Shown here piece after piece: positions 55,465-64,000 of a stretch of DNA of 64,000 nt. Under the pieces are notes generated by a model. The model was not told where the DNA came from and did not search any database. It saw nothing but the letters and a program-made list of their open reading frames with translations. Position numbers and translations under genes: made by a program. Positions within the stretch are counted from its first letter, which is position 1. Each line of letters begins with the position of its first letter. Origin of the DNA: Candidatus Tisiphia endosymbiont of Nemotelus nigrinus (GTDB taxonomy: Bacteria; Pseudomonadota; Alphaproteobacteria; Rickettsiales; Rickettsiaceae); contig NZ_OZ032151.1 of assembly GCF_964026475.1 (NCBI RefSeq), positions 1,302,001-1,366,000 on the forward strand, read 5' to 3'.

Positions 55465-55967
55465 AGCAAGAAAATAAGATAATAGGTATCATGGCAGCAA
55501 CGGCACAAGGAGTTATTGGTTATAGAAGTGTTTTACCTTGGAGCTATCCTGAAGAACTTGAACATTTTAGAACCACAACTATTGGACATATTATGATTAT
55601 GGGACGAAAGACTTATGATGTAATACCAAAAACTTTGTCGACTAATAGAGAGCTTATTGTTTTTTCTCGTAATCCTCACTTTGTTTCTAGTGATACAAAG
55701 ATAGTAAGTTCATTGAATGACTTCTTACAATATATTCAATCTTTAAACTCAGTAAAGAAACTTTTTATGATTGGAGGTGCTAATATTGCTCATTTATTTT
55801 TAGAAAATAATCTGATTTCTTATTTTATACTAACAAAAATACACCACTTATATTCTGGTGATACATCCATTGATTTAAAGTATTTTAAAGGATGGGATGA
55901 TAAAATTTTAAAAAAACACCCTAATTATACTATTTGTAAACTTACAAACATAAAGGAGTTCTCTTGA
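55461..55967 (+). CDS. folA: Dihydrofolate reductase
   Basis: 168 residues. It reduces dihydrofolate to tetrahydrofolate with NADPH. Motifs: IGIMAATAQGVIGYRSVLPW, PEELEHFRTTTIGHIMIMGRKTYD and LFMIGGANIAHLF. The acidic catalytic residue is the Glu in PEEL. Full length and intact. The start overlaps the end of folKP (ATGA), and the end overlaps the CADD start, so translation is coupled across the operon. Rickettsia rarely keep folA; its presence next to folKP is unusual. Confidence 0.93.
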   Translation: MKQENKIIGIMAATAQGVIGYRSVLPWSYPEELEHFRTTTIGHIMIMGRKTYDVIPKTLSTNRELIVFSRNPHFVSSDTKIVSSLNDFLQYIQSLNSVKKLFMIGGANIAHLFLENNLISYFILTKIHHLYSGDTSIDLKYFKGWDDKILKKHPNYTICKLTNIKEFS

Positions 55968-56629
55968 CATTTTGTACAAACCTTAATACCTCTCTTGAGG
56001 TATTTCATTTACTTAAACACCCATTTTATAAGGCATGGAATGAAGGATTACTGGAACGTAGGATATTACAAATCTATGCAAAAGAATACTATCATCATGT
56101 TTCTGCCTTTCCTAGATATATAAGCCAAATCCACGCTCTTTGTAATAATGTTCAAGCAAGGCAAATTTTGCTAGAGAATTTGATCGATGAGGAAAAAGGT
56201 GATGAAAATCATCCTGAATTATGGTTACGCTTTGCTGAAGGGATAGGCGTATCAAGGAAGTCAATCCCTAATGCTCCAGAATTACTTTCAACTTGCAAGT
56301 TAGTTGAAGGATATTTGGAGCTAGTGAGAACAGACTACCCTACAGGATTAGGGGCTTTGTATGCTTATGAAAGGCAAACGCCAGAAGTCGCTACTTCTAA
56401 GATTGCTGGTTTAAAAAAGCATTATGGAATTCAAAATGGCAAAATATTGCAATTTTTTTCTGTTCATCAGGAAGCTGATAAATGGCACACAGACCAATTA
56501 GTTAGTCTGATAGAAGAGCTTAACAAGGATGATCAGCAGAAAGTTTCATATGGTGCAAAAGAAGGAGCTAAATTACTATGGTTCTTTCTTGATGGAATGG
56601 CAAAAATGATAGAATGCCATGCTTGTTAA
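55964..56629 (+). CDS. CADD-like pABA-forming protein (chlamydial CT610 homologue)
   Basis: 221 residues from TTG 55964. The fold is that of PqqC/heme oxygenase-like dimetal proteins. Residues corresponding to the metal ligands of chlamydial CADD are all present: E76, H83, E136, H168, D172, H175. Tyr22 (HPFYKAW) matches CADD Tyr27, the residue reported to be the source of p-aminobenzoate, and Lys146 (ATSKIAGL) matches CADD Lys152. In Chlamydia this self-sacrificing protein makes pABA without PabABC. The location between folA and the CofE-like gene supports the same role. Confidence 0.9.
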   Translation: MTFCTNLNTSLEVFHLLKHPFYKAWNEGLLERRILQIYAKEYYHHVSAFPRYISQIHALCNNVQARQILLENLIDEEKGDENHPELWLRFAEGIGVSRKSIPNAPELLSTCKLVEGYLELVRTDYPTGLGALYAYERQTPEVATSKIAGLKKHYGIQNGKILQFFSVHQEADKWHTDQLVSLIEELNKDDQQKVSYGAKEGAKLLWFFLDGMAKMIECHAC

Positions 56630-57356
56630 AGGGGTAAGAACTCACAGGATTGAGGTTAATGATTGTCTAGAACAAATTTTAGATCAATATATTCAAGATA
56701 TTGTAGATGGGGATATTGTTGCTATAACCTCCAAGATAATTAGTGTTATGCAAGGACGTTTAGTTCCAAAGGATAGTATATGTAAAAATTTGTTGATTCA
56801 GCAAGAAGCAGACTTAGTGTTGGAGACAGATAATAATCCTTATGATCTTTATTTAACTATCAAGAATGGTATACTTATACCTTCTGCTGGCATAGATGAA
56901 TCAAACGTACATGGAGTCTATGTTTTATATCCTGAAAATATTCAAAAAACAGCTATTTGTATCTGGGAGTATTTGAAAAAGAAACATAATATAAAAAAAA
57001 TTGGTGTTGTGATTACAGACAGTCATACAACAATCATGAGGCGAGGTGTAACAGGTATCGCCCTTGGTTGGTGTGGTTTTATCCCCCTTTATTCATATAT
57101 TGATAAACCTGATCTTTACAATATCCCATTAAAGGTTACACAAGTAAATATTTTAGATGCTTTGGCTACTGCAGCAGTTTTTATTATGGGTGAAGGCGAT
57201 GAACAAACGCCTATTGCCATTATTAAAGATGCACCCAAAATTTGCTTTCTTGATAGATCACCCACAATAGAAGAAGAAAAAAATATCTTGATTCCTATGG
57301 ATGAGGATTTATACTCTCCGTTATTACGGGCTGCTAAATGGCATGTTGTCAACTAA
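56619..57356 (+). CDS. CofE-like ligase, folate-type FolC replacement
   Basis: 245 residues, starting within the CADD gene (overlap 11 bases). Family features of F420-0:glutamyl ligases: DIVAITSKIISVMQGR, NGILIPSAGIDESN, VVITDSHTTIMRRGVTGIAL, and QVNILDALATAAVFIMGEGD. F420 synthesis is not expected here. The chlamydial homologue CT611 has been shown to fill the missing FolC step, adding glutamate to (di)hydropteroate. The same context suggests that function. It is the last gene of the cluster, followed by an IS110 element 16 bases on. Confidence 0.85.
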   Translation: MLVKGVRTHRIEVNDCLEQILDQYIQDIVDGDIVAITSKIISVMQGRLVPKDSICKNLLIQQEADLVLETDNNPYDLYLTIKNGILIPSAGIDESNVHGVYVLYPENIQKTAICIWEYLKKKHNIKKIGVVITDSHTTIMRRGVTGIALGWCGFIPLYSYIDKPDLYNIPLKVTQVNILDALATAAVFIMGEGDEQTPIAIIKDAPKICFLDRSPTIEEEKNILIPMDEDLYSPLLRAAKWHVVN

Positions 57357-57371
57357 AGCTATAATGCCCCC

Positions 57372-57547
57372 TAGACACTTATATCTTTAAATTATGATAT
57401 AAGTAATTGTAAGAGGGTGACTTGATAGACACTGGACTGAAATAGTCGTAAACAGAATAAGTACCCTCTTACAAAGTTTGCTTTGAACAAATTGCAGAAG
57501 GTGCTGGAAACAGCAGCCTTGCACAATAAGATGAAGGAGATTATATC
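57372..57547 (+). ncRNA. Putative IS110 bridge RNA region, copy 2
   Basis: Identical, as far as I can read, to 36-211, including the 10-bp stem GTAAGAGGGT/ACCCTCTTAC and the GAAA-capped hairpin. Conservation of a non-coding leader while the gene itself is destroyed fits recent duplication and cannot be used as proof of selection. Confidence 0.58.
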
Positions 57548-58604
57548 ATGAGTAAAATAATAGGTCTAGATGTAAGTAAAAAATGGTTAGATATATGTTT
57601 ATATGAGTCTAACAATAAACCGATATATAATCGTTTTTCCAACGATAAGTTAGGGCATGAAGAACTGATAAAATTAACAAAAGAACAAGAAATTAAGCTA
57701 ATAGTATGTGAACCTACTGGAGGTTATGAAGCGGATATTTGCCAAAAATTGTATAATAATAAACAACAGGTACATAAAGTCAATACATATTATAATGGAC
57801 TGAAAAAAATGGACAGAAAAAAAGAGGTATTAGTTTCCTAATTAAGATAAAATAATAAGAAAAAATTAGGATAAAAAATGACAAAAGAAAAAGTAAAAGT
57901 TTTTAGTGCTGAAGAAAAAACTAGGGTAGTATTAGAAGTACTGAAAGAAGATAGTCCATTATCAGTGATAGCATCAAAATATGAGATAAGCTCAAAGACA
58001 ATTAGTAATTGGAAGAAACAATTTATATCAAATGCAGCATTGGCTTTTGAACCAGCAAAACTAGTAAGTAAATATCAGGAACAAATTAATATGCTGAAAG
58101 AACAAAATGATGACTTAGCTAAAACTCTTGGAAAAACAATAGTAGAGAGAGATTGGGCTGTGGGAAAGCTACAAAGCTTGGAGTTATCAAATAGAAAAGA
58201 ACTTGTCGATTCCAAGCTAGCAATGTTACTAAAGACAAGGCAATATAAATTATTAAAGATTAATCGTTCTTCAATGTACTATAAAGTAAAACCATTTAGT
58301 GCGTATAACTTAAATATTTTAAATAAAATAGATGAAATATATACTGATAATCCTGAATTTGGTTATCGTTATATCCATAGACAATTATTAGAAGATGGCT
58401 TGGTTATTGGTAAGGATCGGGTTCTAAAATATATGAACATGATTGGCATAGAGGCTATTTATCCAAAGAGGAAAAAATTAACGTCTGAAAAAGATAAACA
58501 GCATAAAATTTATAGTTATTTGCTTGATAAATACTGGTCTAATTTAGGCACAAGTAAAACTGTAAATGTACCTAACAGTAACGAGGTTTGGAGTGGAGAT
58601 ATAA

Positions 58605-60451
58605 GTGTGCCGTGCCAAGCGGCTTGAGAGATGAAGGTAGGCCCTTCGCAGTCGATTTACAGGAATAGGCTGCAAACCACTGCATGCGGCAATTGTTTAA
58701 GGGCATTGTCGTGAGCGATGCAGAAAAGGCATCCTTGAGGTGTCAGGTATAGACTTAAGAAGACGAACAACAGTGAACCACCGTTCAAGTGTCGAAAGCG
58801 CTTCAGATGATGTCAAAACCAAGGAGGTTATGTTGCTTTGGGATAAATTTAGCGGGAACCTGTTTACTGGCTAGGTGGCATCCGGCATAGAGGTGGCGTG
58901 AGTTTAAGTCAAGGCTTTCAAGCTGAACACGGGAATCTGTGCAACGATGTTAAAGGAAAGGCACAAGCGGAAATAAAACCGTGAGGCTGATAGTACTGAT
59001 GCGTATACACAGGGGCGGACAGACATGTAGTAATGATGAAGTTGCTGTAATGGCAATGGAGTGAAGGTGTCTGACCATTTTAGCTGTTCATCACAGTGTC
59101 AACTAAATTTATTTAGGAGGAGCTTATGAAGACAGTAAAGCCTTTTGAAATTTCTAAGCAACATGTATGGCAAGCATACCAATGTGTCAAGAATAATAAA
59201 GGTGCAGCAGGAGTTGAACAACAAACTATGGAAGAATTTGAGCGAAACTTAAAAGATAATTTGTATAATATATGGAATCGTATGTCCTCAGGCAGCTATT
59301 TTCCTCCTGCAGTAAAAGCTGTGCCTATTCCAAAGAAATCAGGTGGAGAACGAACCCTTGGGATTCCAACTATTTCAGATAGAATAGCACAAACTGTAGT
59401 GAAGATGGTACTTGAGCCATTAGTTGAGCCCATATTTGACGAAGATTCATATGGTTATCGCCCAAAGAAATCTGCACATGATGCCATAGCAGTTACAAGA
59501 GCAAGATGCTGGAAATATGACTTTGTTGTTGAATTTGATATCAAAGGTTTGTTTGATAATATCGATCACAAACTATTAATGAAAGCATTGGAGAAACATT
59601 GTAAGTGCAAATGGGTACTACTTTACGTACAAAGGTGGCTTAAAGCACCATTGCAAGATAAAGATGGAAATATTATTATGCGCGATAAGGGAACACCTCA
59701 AGGAGGAGTGATAAGTCCAATATTAGCAAATTTATTTTTACATTATGTATTTGATGCATGGGTAAGAAGAGAAATGCCAAGTGTAGCATTTTGTCGTTAT
59801 GCTGATGATGGTTTACTCCATTGTCAGAGTCAAAAACAGGCAGAATATGTGTTACAAGTTATTAGACAACGATTCCAGGAATGTGGTCTTACGATACATC
59901 CTGATAAGTCAGGTATTATATATTGTAAGGACAATAATCGTCGTAATGAATATGAACGAATCAGCTTTGACTTTCTCGGATATAGTTTTAGACCAAGAAG
60001 ATGTGTAAACAAACAAGGCATGGTTCATCCAAATTTCTTACCTGCGATAAGTAATAACTCTAAGAAAGCAATCATACAAACCATAAGGAGTTGGCACATT
60101 CAGCTTAAGAATGACAAGTCCTTATCTGAACTTTCGGAAATGTTTAAAGCTGAGTTAAGAGGTTGGTATAACTATTATGGGCAGTTTTATCCATCGGCAA
60201 TGCACAACATATGGAAGCACCTGAATTGGTATTTGGTGCAGTGGGTTAGGAGAAAATATAAGAAACTTGCATGGCATAAAAGACGTGCAAGAGAATATCT
60301 AAATAGATTAGCAAATCATAATCCTGAAGCTTTTATACATTGGAAATTAGGAATATATCCAAAGGCTAAAATGGTGGGAGCGGTGTGAGCTGAGAGGTTT
60401 CACGCACCGTTCTGAGAGGGGCTGAAGCTGTAATGCTTCAGTCTACTCACC
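58605..60451 (+). mobile_element. Group II intron, apparently complete
   Basis: The 5' end GTGTGCCGTGCC fits the GUGYG start. The 3' end has a domain V hairpin (GAGCGGTGTGA with TCACGCACCGTTC, about 60377-60415), a domain VI hairpin (CTGAAGC/GCTTCAG) and ends in CTACTCAC or one base later. About 520 bases of structured RNA precede the reverse transcriptase gene. The insertion site is after GGAGATATAA in the IS3 transposase gene; the empty site is seen in copy 2. The 3' boundary has one base of ambiguity. Confidence 0.88.
59126..60388 (+). CDS. ltrA: Group II intron reverse transcriptase/maturase
   Basis: 420 residues. RT domains 0-7 are visible: NNKGAAGVEQQTMEEF, IPKKSGGERTLGIPTISDRI, VVEFDIKGLFDNIDH, GTPQGGVISPILANLFLHY and the catalytic FCRYADDGLL. 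The maturase (X) domain includes RGWYNYYGQFYP and HLNWYLVQWVRRKYKKL. There is no HNH endonuclease domain, so mobility would use pre-existing nicks or replication forks. A ribosome binding site TAGGAGGAG precedes the ATG. It helps splicing of its own intron and appears intact. Confidence 0.93.
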   Translation: MKTVKPFEISKQHVWQAYQCVKNNKGAAGVEQQTMEEFERNLKDNLYNIWNRMSSGSYFPPAVKAVPIPKKSGGERTLGIPTISDRIAQTVVKMVLEPLVEPIFDEDSYGYRPKKSAHDAIAVTRARCWKYDFVVEFDIKGLFDNIDHKLLMKALEKHCKCKWVLLYVQRWLKAPLQDKDGNIIMRDKGTPQGGVISPILANLFLHYVFDAWVRREMPSVAFCRYADDGLLHCQSQKQAEYVLQVIRQRFQECGLTIHPDKSGIIYCKDNNRRNEYERISFDFLGYSFRPRRCVNKQGMVHPNFLPAISNNSKKAIIQTIRSWHIQLKNDKSLSELSEMFKAELRGWYNYYGQFYPSAMHNIWKHLNWYLVQWVRRKYKKLAWHKRRAREYLNRLANHNPEAFIHWKLGIYPKAKMVGAV

Positions 60452-60928
60452 CTTATGTTCGAACTAATTCGGGATTTATGTACATGGCAGGAATTATCGA
60501 TTGGCATAGCAGAGCTGTGTTGAGTTATAAATTATCAAATAGTATGGACGTAAATTTGGTAACTGAAGTATTGCAGGATGCACTTAACAAATACTCTGCA
60601 CCGCAGATATTTAATAGTGAACAGGGCAGTCAATATACCAGTAATGAACACATTCAAATTTTACAAGAGCATAACATTAAAGTTTCGATGAATGGTAAAG
60701 GAAGAAGTATTGATAATATAATCATGGAGAGATTTTTTCGAACTTTAAAATATAATTGTATATTTATTAACGATTTTAAAGATGTTAAAGAACTTAGGAG
60801 AGGTATTGATGATTATATAAATCACTATAATTATAGAAGATTTCATTCAAGTATTGGTTACAAAAAACCTATGAATGTCTATCTAAATTCTATACAAAAT
60901 TATGAATAAATTGCAGCTTGAAAAATGA

Positions 60929-61324
<396 letters not shown>

Positions 61325-61362
61325 TAGGAATGACAAGGGTTAATATCTTCTACTTTTAAATA

Positions 61363-62061
61363 TTATTCAACATCAAAATCAAAATACTGATCTTTATAAG
61401 GTTCGTCTCGTAAAGTATAATGCCACCATTCAGGAGCATATTCCCCAAAATTATATTTTTTCATTTTCTCGCGTAAATAATTACGATTTTGTAAGTAACG
61501 TTGATCAATTAGGTTACTATCATGGTTGGATACTGAATCCATAAGGTCTACAGAGCTAAACATGTCAACCGTATTATCATCAAAATAAGGTATAGAACGA
61601 CCGTCTTTTATGGTTCTTTTTATCATTTTAGGGTTGATATGTAATTGTTTTCCAAGTTCAATAATAGTTAAATCCACCGTACTTCCACGACTATGAGCTG
61701 ATTGCTTGCAAACATAACCTAACAGAAAAATTTCAGTTTTATTGATGTACGGATAATGAGAGTCTTTCATTCTTTGATCAGCGCTATCCGTCCCCCAACT
61801 AACAAAATGTTGTACAGCTTTTTGGGGTCTATAAGCATCATAAACTACCAAAGAGTAATTATCATTTTTTATATCTTGCTGAACATTTTTTAGGGCAATC
61901 GCTGCTTCCTTAGTTAGCACTACTCTAGGAGCTTTGTAGCCCCTGATTTGTTCTCCCACAAAATTTTTATTACTATAATACATCATTTGTTGAATTATGG
62001 TTGGGTCTATTTGATCCAAATACTCAAATCCTTTAGGCAAACTAGTTGTTTTATTTAACAT
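61363..62061 (-). CDS. D-alanyl-D-alanine dipeptidase, VanX/DdpX family
   Basis: 232 residues. Zinc site motifs: SAHSRGSTVDLT (the S-x-H-x-x-G-x-x-x-D pattern) and APEWWHY (the E-x-W-H pattern). VVYDAYRPQ is the conserved Arg loop. The enzyme cleaves D-Ala-D-Ala; in Rickettsia it more probably recycles peptidoglycan dipeptide than confers vancomycin resistance. No signal peptide is visible. Full length. Confidence 0.92.
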   Translation of the reverse strand: MLNKTTSLPKGFEYLDQIDPTIIQQMMYYSNKNFVGEQIRGYKAPRVVLTKEAAIALKNVQQDIKNDNYSLVVYDAYRPQKAVQHFVSWGTDSADQRMKDSHYPYINKTEIFLLGYVCKQSAHSRGSTVDLTIIELGKQLHINPKMIKRTIKDGRSIPYFDDNTVDMFSSVDLMDSVSNHDSNLIDQRYLQNRNYLREKMKKYNFGEYAPEWWHYTLRDEPYKDQYFDFDVE

Positions 62062-62214
62062 ATATATATCTCAATTAAACTAATATTAAATATTTAGTGA
62101 CAAAATTATTGTTAATAAAAAATAATAATTTATTATGCACTTTTCTACAAAACAATACAATATCTATATTATTGAATTGTTCTTGTGATAATATAACCAA
62201 CTTAAATGGTATTT

Positions 62215-62490
62215 AGCTATAGCTAACTCGAATAAGTTCTAGATAATTCCTTTGTCATTACGAGGAGCTACTTTAGTAGCAACGAAGCAATTCAAAAAGT
62301 GATTAGAAATGGATTGCCACGACCGCTCTCATGGTCTCGCTAATAGACGGAGACTATCTAAAACTCTAACGGGTTAGCTATATTTGTTTCAACGAAAAGG
62401 ATGTCATTCCCGCGAAAGCGGGAATCTATAATATCTCAGAGTTTTCTGAGTACTATTTTATATCCTCGCCTACGGGGGAATGACAACTTA
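62215..62490. repeat. Two kinds of chromosomal palindromic repeats
   Basis: At about 62257-62340 a unit of the GAAGCAAT class occurs (CGAGGAGCTACTTTAGTAGC, then TTAGAAATGGATTGCC). At about 62403-62486 another class forms a hairpin: GTCATTCCCGCGAAAGCGGG with CCTACGGGGGAATGAC; a fragment of this class also lies at 61310-61333. A small TAGCTAACTCGAATAAGTTC motif at about 62221 also occurs upstream of the perM-like gene (about 12345). No gene. Confidence 0.7.
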
Positions 62491-62569
62491 CACTTGTTAT
62501 GTTCTTTGTCATCTAATCCTATGGGCTTAATTATATTTTAAAATTTTATAAAAAAATTAGCAGATAATT

Positions 62570-63205
62570 ATGAATGAAATTCTATCAGTACCAAATGGTG
62601 AAAGTAAAGTTCTACTACATTCTTGCTGCGCTCCATGTTCAGGAGAACTTATGGAAAAAATGTTGATGTCTAGCATTGACTTAACTATTTTCTTCTATAA
62701 TCCCAATGTTCATCCTAAAAAAGAGTATAAAATTCGTAAAGATGAAAATATTCGTTTTGCTAAAAAAATGGGTATTAATTTTATTGATGCAGATTATGAT
62801 GTGCAAAATTGGTTTGCTAGAGCAAAGGGTATGGAATGGGAGTCAGAAAGAGGTAAACGTTGCTCTATGTGCTTTGATATGCGTTTTGAACGTACAGCAC
62901 TTTATGCCTATGAGAATGATTTTAAAGTTATTACCAGTTCTCTTCGTATTTCCCGCTGGAAAGACATGAACCAAATTAATGAATCGGGTATCAAAGCTGC
63001 TTCTCATTACGATGGAATAACTTACTGGACTTATAATTGGCGTAAATATGGAGGCAGTAGTAGAATGTACGAAATAGCTAAACGTGAGAATTTTTATAAG
63101 CAAGAATATTGTGGCTGTATCTACTCACTTAGAGATACCAATAATTGGCGTAAGTCAAATAACCGTGCTGAAATTGAAATTGGAGAAGAATATTATAAGG
63201 AATAA
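62570..63205 (+). CDS. queH: Epoxyqueuosine reductase QueH
   Basis: 211 residues. QueH reduces epoxyqueuosine to queuosine in tRNA as the last step, using metal clusters. Conserved cysteines appear in [26 protein letters not shown] and [21 protein letters not shown] is the usual middle motif. Length and motifs are complete. No other queuosine gene is in the window; in Rickettsia the base may be salvaged. Confidence 0.94.
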   Translation: MNEILSVPNGESKVLLHSCCAPCSGELMEKMLMSSIDLTIFFYNPNVHPKKEYKIRKDENIRFAKKMGINFIDADYDVQNWFARAKGMEWESERGKRCSMCFDMRFERTALYAYENDFKVITSSLRISRWKDMNQINESGIKAASHYDGITYWTYNWRKYGGSSRMYEIAKRENFYKQEYCGCIYSLRDTNNWRKSNNRAEIEIGEEYYKE

Positions 63206-63556
63206 AAAGAAAGACAAAAAGCAATCCAAATCTTAATATCTTTTCATCCTTTTGGATTGCTTCGTCGCAGCAAAGCTGCTCCTCACAATCTGATATATCC
63301 CCACGAAATCAATCAAGGTCGATTCCTTGGGATATAATTAAATGCAATGGTTGTAGCAATGGAAAAATAACACTTAATTTATTGTATTCAAGTAAAAAAA
63401 TAGACTTTTTCTCGTGGTATTTGCTTGGAAAAATTTTTGTGTACCTTGACTATATCCTATTATTGGTTCAATATATGTAAGTGATTTTTATTGTTTGTTA
63501 GCAACTAATTCCGTGGGGATATATCAGCTCGCAATGACGCTTGTGTAGCATAATAT
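63206..63556. repeat. Intergenic region with repeat hairpin
   Basis: The GCAATCCAAA-type repeat occurs at about 63222-63285, with GCAATCCAAA and TTTGGATTGC forming a hairpin, possibly acting as the queH terminator. A phrase CCCCACGAAATCAATC near 63300 and CCGTGGGGATATATCAG near 63511 form another distant inverted pair (TGATATATCCCCACG against CGTGGGGATATATCA), enclosing about 200 bases with no gene. Confidence 0.6.
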
Positions 63557-64000
63557 TATACTGGACTGAAAAATCAAGACAAAAAAATAATAATTTTGTT
63601 TCCCATTTTTTCATTTTTCAAGCTGCAATTTGTTCATAATTTTGTATAGAATTTAGATAGACATTCATAGGTTTTTTGTAACCAATACTTGAATGAAATC
63701 TTCTATAATTATAGTGATTTATATAATCATCAATACCTCTCCTAAGTTCTTTAACATCTTTAAAATCGTTAATAAATATACAATTATATTTTAAAGTTCG
63801 AAAAAATCTCTCCATGATTATATTATCAATACTTCTTCCTTTACCATTCATCGAAACTTTAATGTTATGCTCTTGTAAAATTTGAATGTGTTCATTACTG
63901 GTATATTGACTGCCCTGTTCACTATTAAATATCTGCGGTGCAGAGTATTTGTTAAGTGCATCCTGCAATACTTCAGTTACCAAATTTACGTCCATACTAT
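63557..64000 (-). mobile_element. IS3-family element, copy 4, cut by the window edge
   Basis: Begins TATACTGGACTGAAAAA and is in the same orientation as copy 2. The visible part matches it closely. Confidence 0.9.
63618..64000 (-). CDS. IS3-family transposase, C-terminal part in window
   Basis: About 127 codons of the rve core and end are visible, with NSEQGSQYTS, MERFFRTLK and the final IQNYEQIAA. The N-terminal part lies outside. As in the other copies, Glu replaces the usual second catalytic Asp. Confidence 0.9.
   Translation of the reverse strand, partial: SMDVNLVTEVLQDALNKYSAPQIFNSEQGSQYTSNEHIQILQEHNIKVSMNGKGRSIDNIIMERFFRTLKYNCIFINDFKDVKELRRGIDDYINHYNYRRFHSSIGYKKPMNVYLNSIQNYEQIAA

Larger units (their letters stand above)
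57878..60909 (+). pseudogene. IS3 transposase, interrupted by a group II intron
   Basis: Exon 1 (57878-58604) encodes the helix-turn-helix, coiled coil and core up to the first catalytic Asp (EVWSGDI). Exon 2 resumes at 60452 (TYVRTNSG) and stops at TAA 60907-60909, three residues before the usual end, a CAA to TAA change. Precise splicing would restore the frame, so the RNA might still give a nearly complete protein. Middle motif again NSEQGSQ. Confidence 0.88.

Noticed and set aside
58605..60451. Diversity-generating retroelement (because the phage resembles BPP-1)
   Set aside because: The reverse transcriptase is a group II intron maturase with ribozyme hairpins, lies outside the prophage, and no template/variable repeat pair was seen near the fibre gene.
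61363..62061. Vancomycin resistance gene
   Set aside because: The VanX-type motifs are present but there is no vanH, vanA or regulator nearby; dipeptide recycling is the more cautious reading.

Overview
The window looks like an insertion-sequence-rich Rickettsia (Rickettsiales, Alphaproteobacteria) chromosome. The DNA is strongly AT-rich. Housekeeping genes are of rickettsial type: secF, a UPF0335 gene, proP-like MFS transporters, an EamA S-adenosylmethionine transporter, an ompW-like gene, trcR (DUF1013), hda-like, perM-like, a VanX-type dipeptidase and queH. In-frame palindromic elements resembling Rickettsia palindromic elements (RPEs) sit inside protein genes. No rRNA gene or named plasmid marker fixes the species.

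Layout. 1-4.9 kb is a nested pile of IS110, IS3, IS481-like, IS5 and group II intron sequence, with a 152-bp MITE-like repeat. 5-12.3 kb is ordinary chromosome. 12.45-14.8 kb holds an IS3 copy and the C-terminal wreck of a large serine recombinase, whose reading frame runs into a 50-bp fragment of tRNA-Ala. 14.74-52.46 kb is one integrated element bounded by that fragment and the intact tRNA-Ala gene. Its left part carries two tyrosine-integrase-like genes, a Dam methylase, a histidine-kinase-like ATPase, LRR proteins, split RelA/SpoT synthetase and hydrolase genes and a broken MFS gene; this cargo is typical of Rickettsiales Amplified Genetic Elements (RAGE). Its centre, 25.4-50 kb, is a minus-strand podovirus-type virion and lysis module: terS, terL, coiled-coil protein, portal, Bbp19-like, Rpn nuclease, scaffold, capsid, tail adaptor, large tail protein, three ejection-type proteins, fibre, holin, lysozyme. 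Its right end carries a DnaA_N-domain initiator-like gene. terL and the tail gene are broken, so the prophage is decaying.

53-57.4 kb is a compact, tightly coupled folate cluster: folB/folX-like, folKP, folA, a CADD-like gene and a CofE-like ligase gene. The content matches the unusual chlamydial folate set, in which CADD supplies p-aminobenzoate and the CofE homologue replaces FolC. folB lacks a normal start, and folKP has an in-frame amber codon and an RPE at its 3' end, so the pathway may be failing here.

57.37-61.3 kb is a three-level nest: a group II intron inside an IS3 element inside an IS110 element. Both IS110 copies keep an identical structured leader of about 176 nt that looks like a bridge RNA. 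61.3-63.5 kb returns to chromosome (VanX-like, queH), and a fourth IS3 copy runs off the right edge.
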